Position numbers and translations under genes: made by a program. The notes below the pieces were generated by a model that had not been told where the DNA came from, ran no database searches, and was given only the letters and a program-made list of their open reading frames with translations. A stretch of 64,000 nucleotides of DNA from assembly GCF_900110615.1 (NCBI RefSeq), contig NZ_FOEI01000005.1:1-64000 (forward strand), read 5' to 3'. This document shows positions 38,998-47,586 of the stretch, one piece after another; the first letter of the stretch is position 1; the number at the start of each line of letters is the position of its first letter. This DNA is from Flavobacterium urocaniciphilum (lineage in GTDB: Bacteria; Bacteroidota; Bacteroidia; Flavobacteriales; Flavobacteriaceae).

Positions 38998-40614
38998 CTA
39001 TTCGCTCTTTACAGGTTCTTCAGTACTTTTTTGCAAGTTTTTCTTCAATAACTCTTTAGCTTCTTTTTCGCTTTTAATATCTTGTAAAATCCAATTTAAT
39101 TCAGGATCAATATTGTTTTTTCGATCTTCATAAGTAGGAATAATTTCTTTATCAGGAAAAATTCCTCGTCCTTCCATTTCAGATGTTTTATGAGAAGCAC
39201 TTACTAAAGCTAAACCAATTCTTAAATTAACTTTACTATTAGGTAATTGCACTAATGGCATTTGAGCAGCAACAGTTCCGTTATAAGCTCCACCTGTTTC
39301 TTCTCCAACAAAAAAGGCGCGTTTCGTTGATTTTAAATTCGAAGAAATGATACTCGAAGCAGAAAAACTTCCACCATTTATTAATACATAAATTTTTCCT
39401 TTAAAATTGTTTGGCTTTGGTTTATTTTCTTTTGAAAATGAGTTGGAACTAATATACCTATCACCTTCTTTTCGTACTTTTAAATAATTCACCGAATAAA
39501 AAATTGGAGCAGCTACTATTTTGAAAAATTTTACAACAGGTCCGCCACCTTTAAAATAATCGGCATGCAATTTACTAGTTCTAGAAACCACTTCATATTC
39601 ATCAATAAACACATAAGGCTTATCTACTAAATAGCTATACAAATATTCAATTTCCATTAATCGACCACCTGGATTATTTCGTAAATCGATAATTAAGTTT
39701 TGAGTGCCATTTTTAGCTAATTCATTAAATGCATCTTCATAAAATTTTTGAAATCCACCATTGCTAAATTGTTTAATTGTCAGTAAAGCAGTTATACTAT
39801 CATTACCAATATATTTTAAATCGCGCGTATTGGTTTTAGTATCTTTATTATAACCATGCTTATTCCAAATTTTATTGCGTTTTTTAATTTCAGCTTTAGA
39901 CAATTTAACTTTACTTTCTTTAGTATTGGTTCCGAAAGTATCTCTTTTAATTACATATAAAGAATCCTTATCACCTTGTCGGATGACTAATTGTAAACTA
40001 TCCTGAATTTTACCTTTATCAATAGTATAAAACGTTCCGAAATATTTTCCTAAATACCTGTTGTAAAAAGTTTGATTATAACCATCAGAAGCAACTCTCC
40101 TTTTATATTGTTCAATTAATGTTGTTGGAAATTCATTATTGATAGAAAGGATTTCAGCCGCTTCTTTAATAGTAGTGTGTCGCGAACGATTTTTTAAAAT
40201 GATTAACTTGTTATCAATAAATTCTAATTCTAATTGATTGAAAGGAGATTTTCCTCTTTTTTTTAGTAATTTAAGTTCCTTTTTAGAAAGTTTTTTTAAC
40301 GTAGGAGAAATTCCTAAATGTCCTTGTCCGATAGAACGAAGAACCGGACTTAACTCTTTATAAAACGCTAAGCCTGTCATGGGTTGTTTGATCGTTTGCT
40401 TTAAACTATCAATTTTATAGTCTAGTTTTTCTTTAGAAATATACCAATATAATTTTGGGTGAAGTTGTTTTAACTTCTTATAAGAATAATCTACATCTTT
40501 ATGAAGTTTTTCAACAGGAATAGGCTGCTGTAATTGATTATTGTAGGATTCAATAGATTGACAAGCCGTTAAAGCTAAAAAACAAAATGTTATTAAAATG
40601 GATATTTTTTTCAT
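38998..40614 (-). CDS. S41-family (C-terminal processing protease-like) peptidase, lipoprotein
   Basis: About 538 aa from the ATG at 40614. An in-frame ATG at 40635 would lie inside the predicted -7 box and adds seven residues before the signal peptide. MKKISILITFCFLALTACQS is a lipoprotein signal (lipobox Cys 19). A helical N-domain (KLHKDVDYSYKKLKQLHPKL, SIGQGHLGI) is followed by the S41 catalytic domain: FIDL-type strand LIIDLRNNPGGRLMEIEYLY, then KIYVLINGGSFSASSIISSNL with the likely nucleophile Ser, and EETGGAYNG. It ends with a charged tail. It probably cleaves peptides or unfolded proteins in the cell envelope. A PDZ domain is not obvious. Confidence 0.85.
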   Translation of the reverse strand: MKKISILITFCFLALTACQSIESYNNQLQQPIPVEKLHKDVDYSYKKLKQLHPKLYWYISKEKLDYKIDSLKQTIKQPMTGLAFYKELSPVLRSIGQGHLGISPTLKKLSKKELKLLKKRGKSPFNQLELEFIDNKLIILKNRSRHTTIKEAAEILSINNEFPTTLIEQYKRRVASDGYNQTFYNRYLGKYFGTFYTIDKGKIQDSLQLVIRQGDKDSLYVIKRDTFGTNTKESKVKLSKAEIKKRNKIWNKHGYNKDTKTNTRDLKYIGNDSITALLTIKQFSNGGFQKFYEDAFNELAKNGTQNLIIDLRNNPGGRLMEIEYLYSYLVDKPYVFIDEYEVVSRTSKLHADYFKGGGPVVKFFKIVAAPIFYSVNYLKVRKEGDRYISSNSFSKENKPKPNNFKGKIYVLINGGSFSASSIISSNLKSTKRAFFVGEETGGAYNGTVAAQMPLVQLPNSKVNLRIGLALVSASHKTSEMEGRGIFPDKEIIPTYEDRKNNIDPELNWILQDIKSEKEAKELLKKNLQKSTEEPVKSE

Positions 40615-40632
40615 CAAAATTAGATTATATAA

Positions 40633-40640
40633 CAAATCTA
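40633..40640 (-). promoter_or_regulatory. -7 element (TAGATTTG) for the S41 peptidase gene
   Basis: Exact TAnnTTTG match on the minus strand. It predicts transcription starting just upstream of 40614 with a very short leader, and so supports that ATG over the one at 40635. Confidence 0.45.
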
Positions 40641-40678
40641 ATTAATTATTTCAACGAATAAAACAACTTACAAGTTTT

Positions 40679-41470
40679 TTAACACCACACATCATACCCA
40701 TAGCGGATAATCATTATGCAAACTACAAAAAGAAATATTTTTCTAATGAATTCATTGCCTTTTAAGATGGCCATTCGAGAACCAATTATACTTCCAATTA
40801 CATTTGAAACTGCCATAATTAGTGCAATTTCAATAATATAATTTCCTTGTGAAATAAAAACATAAAGTGCCGAAACGTTAGTTACACAATTAATCACTTT
40901 TGCATAGGCAGATGCTTCTAAAAATTCGAAACCTAATAAGGCTACAAAACCTAATACTAAAAAACTTCCCGTTCCTGGCCCCAAAAATCCATCGTAAAAA
41001 CCTATTAATATTCCTAATAACAATCCGAATAGATATTTCTTTTTTTCGGTTAATTTTTTTGTGGGAATAGTGCCAAAATCTTTCTTTTTAAAAGTATAAA
41101 TTGCAATAGCTATTAATACAAAAAAGATAAATGGTTTTAGAAAATTAACATTAATTATACTGACTAATTTCGCACCAATAAATGAAAACAGGAATGAACT
41201 TGTAGCGGTAATTGCTAATAATTTCCAATTGAATTTGATGCGTTTGGCATATTGAACTGCAGCTATGGAAGTACCTGATAGTCCGGCTATTTTATTGGTT
41301 CCAAAAGCTGTAGGAATAGAAGAATTTGGAAATAAAATCATAAATGCTGGAAACTGAATTAAGCCACCACCACCAACGATGGCATCAATAAAACCAGCAA
41401 ATAAAGACGCAAATGCAATAATAAATAATATAGTAGTGTCGTGTTGTGCGAAAAGTTCTAGTAGGTTCAT
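40679..41470 (-). CDS. TSUP-family (TauE/SafE) transporter
   Basis: 263 aa with about eight membrane helices. Family signatures: ASLFAGFIDAIVGGGGLIQFPA near the N-terminus, FGTNKIAGLSGTSIAAVQYA, GILIGFYDGFLGPGTGSFLVLGF in the middle, and ISQGNYIIEIALIMAVSNVIGS. Members move organosulfur or sulfite anions, or related small anions, across the inner membrane; the substrate here cannot be assigned. It starts just after the terminator of the DUF4199 gene, and no exact TAnnTTTG element was found in that short gap. Confidence 0.9.
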   Translation of the reverse strand: MNLLELFAQHDTTILFIIAFASLFAGFIDAIVGGGGLIQFPAFMILFPNSSIPTAFGTNKIAGLSGTSIAAVQYAKRIKFNWKLLAITATSSFLFSFIGAKLVSIINVNFLKPFIFFVLIAIAIYTFKKKDFGTIPTKKLTEKKKYLFGLLLGILIGFYDGFLGPGTGSFLVLGFVALLGFEFLEASAYAKVINCVTNVSALYVFISQGNYIIEIALIMAVSNVIGSIIGSRMAILKGNEFIRKIFLFVVCIMIIRYGYDVWC

Positions 41471-41481
41471 GCAGTAAAATT

Positions 41482-41510
41482 AAAAAAACCGACTAAAATT
41501 TAGTCGGTTT
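41482..41510 (-). terminator. Terminator of the DUF4199 gene
   Basis: On the minus strand an 11-bp stem (AAACCGACTAA and its complement, with a 3-nt loop) is followed by a run of seven U. It lies 14 nt past the stop of the DUF4199 gene and 12 nt before the TSUP ATG. Confidence 0.8.
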
Positions 41511-41523
41511 CAAAAAAATAAAT

Positions 41524-42033
41524 TTATTGTTTCTTCTTCAATAGGAATGCTCCAACTACTGAATAAATTAAGGTGAAAACAATTCCTAATGGTAAAATTT
41601 CCATGTATGTTAAACCGATAACTCCAAAAGGAGATTCATAAGCTTTTTTATAAAATTCCATTTCTTCTTTAGCTTTAGATAATTCGGCTCCAGATAAGTT
41701 TTTCAATGCAATTTCGCTATATTTTTCAATAAAATCAGGGAAAATATTATAATAGATAAATAACCAAACTAATACATATATAGTAGAAGTAATTAATGTG
41801 ATTAATAAACCTGTTTTGAATGCTGCTCCAAAACTAATTTGATCATTATTGGCTTTTTTCTGTTGTAAAATCCCAAATAAAACAAAAAGAAATGCAACTA
41901 TCATACTTCCGAAACCTAAAGCCATACTTGGTTCCATATTTGGATTTTCTTTCATTGAATACGTTACATATCCCATTACAGCTGAAACAGCTAATCCGCC
42001 ATAAATACCATTCTTTAAAATAATTTTATTCAT
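41524..42033 (-). CDS. DUF4199 domain-containing membrane protein
   Basis: 169 aa with four membrane helices: GIYGGLAVSAVMGYVTY, ALGFGSMIVAFLFVLFGIL, FKTGLLITLITSTIYVLVWLF and GLTYMEILPLGIVFTLIYSV. A charged amphipathic loop (residues 105-130, EKYSEIALKNLSGAELSKAK) separates the last two. This layout and the KTGLLITLI... motif are typical of DUF4199, a Bacteroidota family of unknown function. Single gene with its own promoter and terminator. Confidence 0.85.
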   Translation of the reverse strand: MNKIILKNGIYGGLAVSAVMGYVTYSMKENPNMEPSMALGFGSMIVAFLFVLFGILQQKKANNDQISFGAAFKTGLLITLITSTIYVLVWLFIYYNIFPDFIEKYSEIALKNLSGAELSKAKEEMEFYKKAYESPFGVIGLTYMEILPLGIVFTLIYSVVGAFLLKKKQ

Positions 42034-42368
42034 AATTAAAAGTTTAAGGTTGTAATCAAATATAATGAAATTAATTTAACATTTAACCTATAAAACTATA
42101 CAGGATTCTTTACTGCAAGATTAATTTAACATCAAAATATTTATTTCTCAAATTGCGCATTTTTTTATTGACTTATATTAATTTTTTATATATATTTACC
42201 TACATAAAATATAATTTGTAACATTTAAATTGACAAATTGAGAATATTTTAACATTTCATAATAATATCGTGTTGATAATTAACCAACGTTTGTACGAAT
42301 AAAAAATCTTTACAAATAAGTTCATTTAAGAGTATTTCATTCTGTTTAATCATTAAATTTTTTGTGTA
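42034..42368. other. 335-bp AT-rich divergent intergenic region
   Basis: It holds the DUF4199 promoter near its left end and must hold the promoter for the tail-collar-like gene cluster on plus. I see no open frame, no strong hairpin and no exact -7 box on plus. Confidence 0.6.
42057..42064 (-). promoter_or_regulatory. -7 element (TATATTTG) for the DUF4199 gene
   Basis: Exact TAnnTTTG match, 24 nt before the ATG at 42033. No clear -33 box. Confidence 0.45.
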
Positions 42369-43187
42369 TTGAAAAAGTTTACTTTTTTCGTTTATCTAAT
42401 TACAATTTCTGCTTTTGGACAAGTAGGGATAAATACTGATAATCCAAATTCAGATTCTTACTTAGAATTAGAATCAACTGATAAAGGATTGTTAATTCCA
42501 AGGTTAAATCTAACAGCATTAAACAATCCTTCACCACTTACCGCACATGTTGCTGGAATGTTAGTGTATAATACTGGTTTTTCAGGAACTATGGACAATA
42601 TTGTTTATCCTGGTTTATACATTAATAATGGAACTAGTTGGGAACGATTAGAACCTAATACTACTCAAATTGGAGAAGTGAAACATAGTTTTGCTACAAC
42701 TGATCATGATGGTTGGTATCTTTTAAACGGAAGAGCCCTTTCAACGCTAACTCCAACTGCTCAATCTGCTGCATCAATTTTAGGGTATGGATCCAATTTA
42801 CCAGATGCTACCGATCGATTTTTAAAAACAGTAGATACTTCAGAATCGGTTGCCATTCAAGGTGGTACAAATACATTTACTTTAAGTCAAGCACAATTAC
42901 CTAATGTAAATTTTAATGGTTCAACAAGCAATGATGGCGGTCATACACATCAAGTAGACAGCTATCAAGGTAATCAGAATGTTGGTTTATTATCAACAAG
43001 CGCTTTAACACTTTTTACAATATTAAAAGTGGCAGAAAACGATCATGTTTCAACAATTAACAGAACTACTAGCACTACTCCATCTCATGCCCATACGGTT
43101 ACAGTAAATTCTGGCGGAACAGGTGCTGCTGTTACTCGAGTTCCTGCTTATTTATCAACCAATGTATTCATCTATTTAGGGATTTAA
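42369..43187 (+). CDS. Secreted tail-collar-like protein, paralogue 1 (TTG start)
   Basis: 272 aa. The only start that keeps the signal peptide (MKKFTFFVYLITISAFGQ) is a TTG at 42369; no ATG is available in frame nearby. The mature N-terminal half has the pattern VGINTDNPNSDSYLELEST..GLLIPRLNL ... GMLVYNTG ... GLYINNGTSWERL, seen in many Bacteroidota surface proteins. The C-terminal half (IGEVKHSFATTDHDGWYLLN, GRALS, LPDATDRFLK, then LSQAQLPNVNF and two His-rich HTH/HAH motifs) resembles the phage tail-collar domain and its QLPxHxH metal-binding motif. It is the first of three tandem paralogues, 11 nt before the next. Function unknown; probably an extracellular trimeric fibre-tip-like protein. 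Confidence 0.75.
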   Translation: MKKFTFFVYLITISAFGQVGINTDNPNSDSYLELESTDKGLLIPRLNLTALNNPSPLTAHVAGMLVYNTGFSGTMDNIVYPGLYINNGTSWERLEPNTTQIGEVKHSFATTDHDGWYLLNGRALSTLTPTAQSAASILGYGSNLPDATDRFLKTVDTSESVAIQGGTNTFTLSQAQLPNVNFNGSTSNDGGHTHQVDSYQGNQNVGLLSTSALTLFTILKVAENDHVSTINRTTSTTPSHAHTVTVNSGGTGAAVTRVPAYLSTNVFIYLGI

Positions 43188-43198
43188 AATTCAAGATT

Positions 43199-44041
43199 AT
43201 GAAGAAAATTATTTATACCATATTATTTGCATTTCCATCTATACTGTTTGCTCAAGTTGGATTCGGAACTTCAACTTTAAATGATGATTCGGCTATTGAA
43301 ATCGGACCAGATAATTCAACTAAAGGACTATTATTAACAAGAATTCATTTGGTTGACTGTGCTACTCCTTCCCCATTATCAGCACATGAAGAAGGAATGA
43401 TTGTTTATAATTTAGCTACAAACGGAAGCGGTGCTTTGAGTGTAACTCCTGGTTTTTATTATAATAATGGAAGTTTTTGGGTAAGATTAGATACTAATCC
43501 GACTAAAATTGGAGATATAAAATACAGTTATGCACTAAACGATCATAGTGGATGGTATTTACTTAACGGAAGAGCATTATCCTCTTTACCAATGAATGCA
43601 CAAAATGTAGCAAGTAGTTTAGGAATGTCAATTAATTTACCCGATGCGACAAATAAAATTCTAAAAGCTAAAGGCGCAGAAGCTCTTTATTCTACTGGCG
43701 GATCCAACACAACTTATCTTACTCAAAATCAACTACCAAATGTGAATTTTACTGGTAGTACAAGTTCAGATGGTGATCATTCACATTCTTTTGGTGACAG
43801 GTATCATTCAACAGATGAAGACTTAAATGTTGTAACCTCTTTATTAGGGATTTTTGGTGCAGTTGTATTAAATATTTTAGATACTAATGTGGGAGATAAA
43901 GATGAAGTAGTTTCAGGTGATACCAGTTCTACTGCTGGTAATCATACTCATACGGCAACTTTAAATTCAGGTGGTTCTGGAAATACATTACCTGAAGTGA
44001 GTTCTTATAAACTCAATGCTTTTGTTTATTTAGGTAAATAA
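43199..44041 (+). CDS. Secreted tail-collar-like protein, paralogue 2
   Basis: 280 aa, with the same plan as its two neighbours. Signal peptide MKKIIYTILFAFPSILFAQ, then VGFGTSTLNDDSAIEIG..KGLLLTRIHL, GMIVYNLA and GFYYNNGSFWVRL. The collar-like half has IGDIKYSYALNDHSGWYLLN-GRALS, LPDATNKILK, LTQNQLPNVNF and DGDHSHS, with a second HTHT motif near the end and a closing FVYLGK. Roughly 40-50 per cent of residues look shared with paralogue 1 over the C-terminal half. It sits 11 nt after paralogue 1 and 44 nt before paralogue 3. Confidence 0.78.
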   Translation: MKKIIYTILFAFPSILFAQVGFGTSTLNDDSAIEIGPDNSTKGLLLTRIHLVDCATPSPLSAHEEGMIVYNLATNGSGALSVTPGFYYNNGSFWVRLDTNPTKIGDIKYSYALNDHSGWYLLNGRALSSLPMNAQNVASSLGMSINLPDATNKILKAKGAEALYSTGGSNTTYLTQNQLPNVNFTGSTSSDGDHSHSFGDRYHSTDEDLNVVTSLLGIFGAVVLNILDTNVGDKDEVVSGDTSSTAGNHTHTATLNSGGSGNTLPEVSSYKLNAFVYLGK

Positions 44042-44085
44042 CAAATCAACAAAAATCTAACACTAAACAACTAAAAAAAACAATT

Positions 44086-44922
44086 ATGAAAAAAATCACA
44101 TCTTTATATATACTTCTACTTTCAAGCATTAATGTATTTTCACAAAATGTTGGAATCAATACTAGTAGTCCAAATAGCAATGCATTATTAGATGTTCCTT
44201 CAACTAATAAAGGAGCATTAATGGCAAGAACTCCTTTAACAACAACAGATTTATCATCTCCATTATCCACTCATGTAGAAGGAATGGTGGTTTATAATAC
44301 GACTAATAATTTGAGTTCCATTCCGGTTTCCGTTCAGCCATCCATGTATTATAATGATGGTACTCAATGGGTATTAATGGGACCAACAGGAAGAAAAATT
44401 GGAGATATAAAACAAATGGCAGATTCTAAAGGTGATCATGAAGGTTGGGTTGTTTTAGATGGTAGATTAATAACTTCGCTTTCCTCAATCCAACAAATCA
44501 ATGCAACAGCTTTAGGATTTAGTGGTAATCTACCTAATGTTGCAGATACCTACATTAAAGCTACAAATGGAGTTGGAACAGGAAATACAAATTCTGGAAA
44601 TACTTTTCGCTTAACTCAAGATCAATTACCGAATGTGAATTTTACAGGAACTACTTCAAGTAATGGCGCGCACAATCATACATATAGCGATACCAATACA
44701 CCATCAAAAACAATTGGATTAGCTACAAATGTATTAGCATTACTACCACTTTTAAATATTGTTGTTGCTACTCCAGATAATCTTTCCGTTTATTCAGGAA
44801 CAACGGCAACTGATGGTGAACATTACCATTCATTATCAATTCCATCAGGTGGAAATGATGCTCCAATTACACAAAAACCAAAATATTTAAGTGTGTATAC
44901 TTATATTTATTTAGGAAAATAA
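44086..44922 (+). CDS. Secreted tail-collar-like protein, paralogue 3
   Basis: 278 aa. Signal peptide MKKITSLYILLLSSINVFSQ; N-terminal half NVGINTSSPNSNALLDVPST, GALMARTPL, GMVVYNTT, MYYNDGTQWVLMG. The C-terminal half has IGDIKQMADSKGDHEGWVVL-DGRL, LPNVADTYIK, LTQDQLPNVNF, then AHNHTYS and EHYHSLS His motifs and a final YIYLGK. Last of the three tandem copies. It ends 1 nt before the stop of the convergent csaA-like gene, leaving no room for a terminator on either strand. Function unknown. Confidence 0.78.
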   Translation: MKKITSLYILLLSSINVFSQNVGINTSSPNSNALLDVPSTNKGALMARTPLTTTDLSSPLSTHVEGMVVYNTTNNLSSIPVSVQPSMYYNDGTQWVLMGPTGRKIGDIKQMADSKGDHEGWVVLDGRLITSLSSIQQINATALGFSGNLPNVADTYIKATNGVGTGNTNSGNTFRLTQDQLPNVNFTGTTSSNGAHNHTYSDTNTPSKTIGLATNVLALLPLLNIVVATPDNLSVYSGTTATDGEHYHSLSIPSGGNDAPITQKPKYLSVYTYIYLGK

Positions 44923-44923
44923 A

Positions 44924-45259
44924 TTAACCGATTCTTAAACCGTTTTCCATTTTATGATTGGGCGACAATAAGGAGATGAAATTTTCATTGCCAACTACGC
45001 CTAAAATCAAGCATTCACTCATGAAATTGGCAATTTGTTTGGGAGGAAAATTTACAACAGCAATAATTTGTTTTCCAATTAAATCAGAAGGCGCATAAAG
45101 TTTTGTTATTTGTGCGGAAGATTTTTTAATTCCGAATTCACCAAAATCAATCGTGACTTTATACGCAGGAATTTTAGCTTCTTGAAAAACTTCTGCATGG
45201 ACAATGGTTCCAACACGCATTTCAACTTTAGTGAAATCGGAAAAATTTATTGTTGACAT
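44924..45259 (-). CDS. csaA: CsaA-like tRNA-binding-domain protein
   Basis: 111 aa, the size of stand-alone CsaA proteins. The OB-fold tRNA-binding domain fills it: FTKVEMRVGTIVHAEVFQEAKIPAY... at the N-terminus (shown in part), then GIKKSSAQIT, DLIGKQIIAVVNFPPKQIANF (the PPxxI(A/G)xFxSE core) and LGV near the end. CsaA binds tRNA-like ligands and has been described as a chaperone assisting protein export in Bacillus. It follows a DUF1801 gene by 46 nt and may be co-transcribed. Confidence 0.9.
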   Translation of the reverse strand: MSTINFSDFTKVEMRVGTIVHAEVFQEAKIPAYKVTIDFGEFGIKKSSAQITKLYAPSDLIGKQIIAVVNFPPKQIANFMSECLILGVVGNENFISLLSPNHKMENGLRIG

Positions 45260-45305
45260 AATTAATTTTTGTTACAACGTTTTACTTTTTACTTATCCCT
45301 AACTT

Positions 45306-45698
45306 TTACTTCAACCGCTCTAAAACCCCTTTCCGTTTGACAATATTTTTATAATCCCATTGAATGATTTTCGATTTTTCAATCCAACGTTTTACATCTG
45401 CTTCATTAATTTGAGAAACTGAATTGTAACGAATTGAAGCATCTTTAAATTTACCAGTTCCGATTTTCAATTCCTCTTCTTCAAAACTCGCACCACTCCA
45501 AAACATTAATCGAACACAATCTTTTAGTTTATCATAACCCACAATCGGATTGCCATCTAAAAACCAAACTGGATGAGCATGCCAAACTTTATTCTCCGCT
45601 TCTGGAAAGTATTTCATTAGTATCTCACACAAAAGAGTACATATTAAATAATCTTCTCCTATTTTCGAATTATTATACTTTATGATGTCTGGATGCAT
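45306..45698 (-). CDS. DUF1801 family protein
   Basis: 130 aa. The pattern PEAENKVWHAHPVWFLDGNPIVGYDKLKD (quoted in parts: KVWHAHPVWFLDGNPIVGY, DCVRLMFWSGASFEE) with a conserved Trp-His-Pro segment and a following beta strand matches DUF1801 (YdhG/YdeI-like) proteins. Their function is poorly known; some are linked to iron or metal handling, but nothing here decides it. It has no partner gene except csaA downstream. Confidence 0.75.
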   Translation of the reverse strand: MHPDIIKYNNSKIGEDYLICTLLCEILMKYFPEAENKVWHAHPVWFLDGNPIVGYDKLKDCVRLMFWSGASFEEEELKIGTGKFKDASIRYNSVSQINEADVKRWIEKSKIIQWDYKNIVKRKGVLERLK

Positions 45699-45926
45699 AT
45701 TTTAAGATTAAAAAATTAATATAAATCTAAAGTACAAAATAATTTTCAAGACTTTCTAATTAATATTTGAATGAAATATATAGATAAATAATTTATGAAA
45801 ACATCAAAAAACTAATTCAAATAAATTTTAATTCTATATTTTATTTTATTTATAATTTTATTTTCTAAAATATTAACTTTTAGTAAATTATAATATTAAT
45901 AAATTTTTAAAAAACACTATTTTTAT

Positions 45927-45934
45927 TAAGTTTG
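45927..45934 (+). promoter_or_regulatory. -7 element (TAAGTTTG) for the flavin amine oxidase gene
   Basis: Exact TAnnTTTG match. The start would be near 45940, giving a leader of about 20 nt to the TTG at 45960, which supports that start. No clear -33 TTTG. Confidence 0.5.
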
Positions 45935-45959
45935 CAGCCAACACAATAACTACAACATT

Positions 45960-47525
45960 TTGAAAACAATTTGCATTGCTGGTGGCGGTATTTCCGGACT
46001 ATACAGCGCTTTACAATTAAGTAAACAAGATTACAACATTATCGTTTTAGAAGCTTCAAAAAAGCATTGGGGTGGAAGAATTGAAACAACCGTTTTAGAA
46101 GATTTCGTAACAGAATGGGGACCAATGCGTTTTGAAACAAAATTGCAACCAAAATTTGGTAAACTTATAGATGATTTAAAAATTGAATTGGTTCCTTTTA
46201 CGGGTCCGAAAGCCAATCCTTCTCAATATCCACAATACGATTTACCTTTACGTGAACAAAATTTAAATTCTTTAGATTTATTACGCAGAGGAATCTTATT
46301 AATGATGGGTAAAAACCCAAATAATCCATTAGATTTTGGATGTCAAATTTGGATTGATAGTTTAACCGAAGACGATTTCAGAACCATGAGAAAAGAAGCT
46401 ACATTAAATGGTAAATTAATGTGGAAAATGGGATTTTGGAATGCCTTAAGTGAAGATGGAATTTTATCGCATCAAGCCTTAATGAAGATTAGAGATACTG
46501 GAACTTTTTATCATATGATTCCAGATAATTTAAATGCAATTGAATGGGTAATTTGGTGGTTAAGAGCCTTTAAAACAGATGGTCAAATATTAGCAACAAT
46601 TAAAAATGGTTCTGATGAAATTACCAAACAACTTTTGTTTCAACTAGAACAAAAACCAAACGTTACGCTATGTATTGATTCGAAAGTGACTCATTTTACT
46701 ACCGCATTAGATGAAAAAATAGATATCACTTACACGAATCAAAACCAAGAAAAAAAGTTACTAGCAGATCATTTGATATTAGCTATGCCGCAATTTCCTT
46801 TGAAAAAATTAGCACACTGCTTGCCTTCAACTGTACAAGATCATTTAGACAGTGTAAATGGATTTGCCATGACAAAAGTCTTTTTTATCTTGAACGAACC
46901 TTGGTGGGAATACAATCAATCACCACAAGCTAGAGCGAATCGAATGCCAACTCGTGAAATTCATTATTTTAGAAGATCGAAAACAAATGATAAAGACGGT
47001 TATGGTATGATTTTATTATATACCGATAAACCAGCAACAGAATTTTGGAATTATTATATTGAAAACAGAAACAAACATGAGTTTGCGGAAATCAATAATA
47101 ACGAAGAAATTAAACAGCAGTTTGCCAATTTTATGTCGAAAGACATTTTCCGTTCTTTACAAGGAAATGAAGCGATGTCGACCACTGGTTTACAATTAAC
47201 CAAAGAAGCGCTTTTAAAATATTCAAACATGACCTTAGATGAAATCAAAGTTGATGTTGAAAAATCTATTGTTTCTTATGGAATTAGAGATTGGTCGTGC
47301 GCTCCATATGGAGCTGGAAATCATTGTTGGCGACCTGGAGTAAAATCGTGGGAAGTTCAAGAATTATTTAAAGCGTTTTCACTACCAAATTCAAAATCTA
47401 AAAATGTTCATATTATAGGAGAAGCATATTCCGATTATACAGGATTTATTGAAGGTTCCATCAATTCTTCCGATTGGGCTCTTGAAGTTATCACTCAGCA
47501 AAAAATGGAGATCAATTTCATATAA
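45960..47525 (+). CDS. Flavin-containing amine oxidase (FAD-dependent), TTG start
   Basis: 521 aa. It starts with a TTG at 45960: this places MKTICIAGGGISGLYSALQL at the N-terminus, where the dinucleotide-binding strand belongs (GGGISG at residues 8-13), and no in-frame ATG is near. Further FAD-family motifs: a Glu at the end of the second strand (IIVLEAS), GGRIETT, and the C-terminal flavin contact IGEAYSDYTGFIEGSINSS followed by a helix. The central region has several Trp-rich segments (WVIWWLRAFK, EPWWEYN), as in L-amino-acid or monoamine oxidases. It probably oxidises a primary or amino-acid amine to the imine with release of hydrogen peroxide; the substrate is unknown. Single gene with promoter and terminator. 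Confidence 0.85.
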   Translation: MKTICIAGGGISGLYSALQLSKQDYNIIVLEASKKHWGGRIETTVLEDFVTEWGPMRFETKLQPKFGKLIDDLKIELVPFTGPKANPSQYPQYDLPLREQNLNSLDLLRRGILLMMGKNPNNPLDFGCQIWIDSLTEDDFRTMRKEATLNGKLMWKMGFWNALSEDGILSHQALMKIRDTGTFYHMIPDNLNAIEWVIWWLRAFKTDGQILATIKNGSDEITKQLLFQLEQKPNVTLCIDSKVTHFTTALDEKIDITYTNQNQEKKLLADHLILAMPQFPLKKLAHCLPSTVQDHLDSVNGFAMTKVFFILNEPWWEYNQSPQARANRMPTREIHYFRRSKTNDKDGYGMILLYTDKPATEFWNYYIENRNKHEFAEINNNEEIKQQFANFMSKDIFRSLQGNEAMSTTGLQLTKEALLKYSNMTLDEIKVDVEKSIVSYGIRDWSCAPYGAGNHCWRPGVKSWEVQELFKAFSLPNSKSKNVHIIGEAYSDYTGFIEGSINSSDWALEVITQQKMEINFI

Positions 47526-47532
47526 TACAAAC

Positions 47533-47568
47533 AAAAAAACCTAACAAATCTTATGTTAGGTTTTTTTT
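47533..47568. terminator. Bidirectional terminator
   Basis: A 14-bp stem (AAAAAAACCTAACA and its complement) with a 7-nt loop ends in a T-run on both strands. It separates the amine oxidase gene from the convergent TonB-C-like gene. Confidence 0.85.
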
Positions 47569-47586
47569 AATTCAAAAGCAAAAGTT

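Noticed and set aside
42369..44922. Prophage tail cluster
   Set aside because: All three proteins have signal peptides and no other phage genes are present; the collar-like half alone does not make a prophage.
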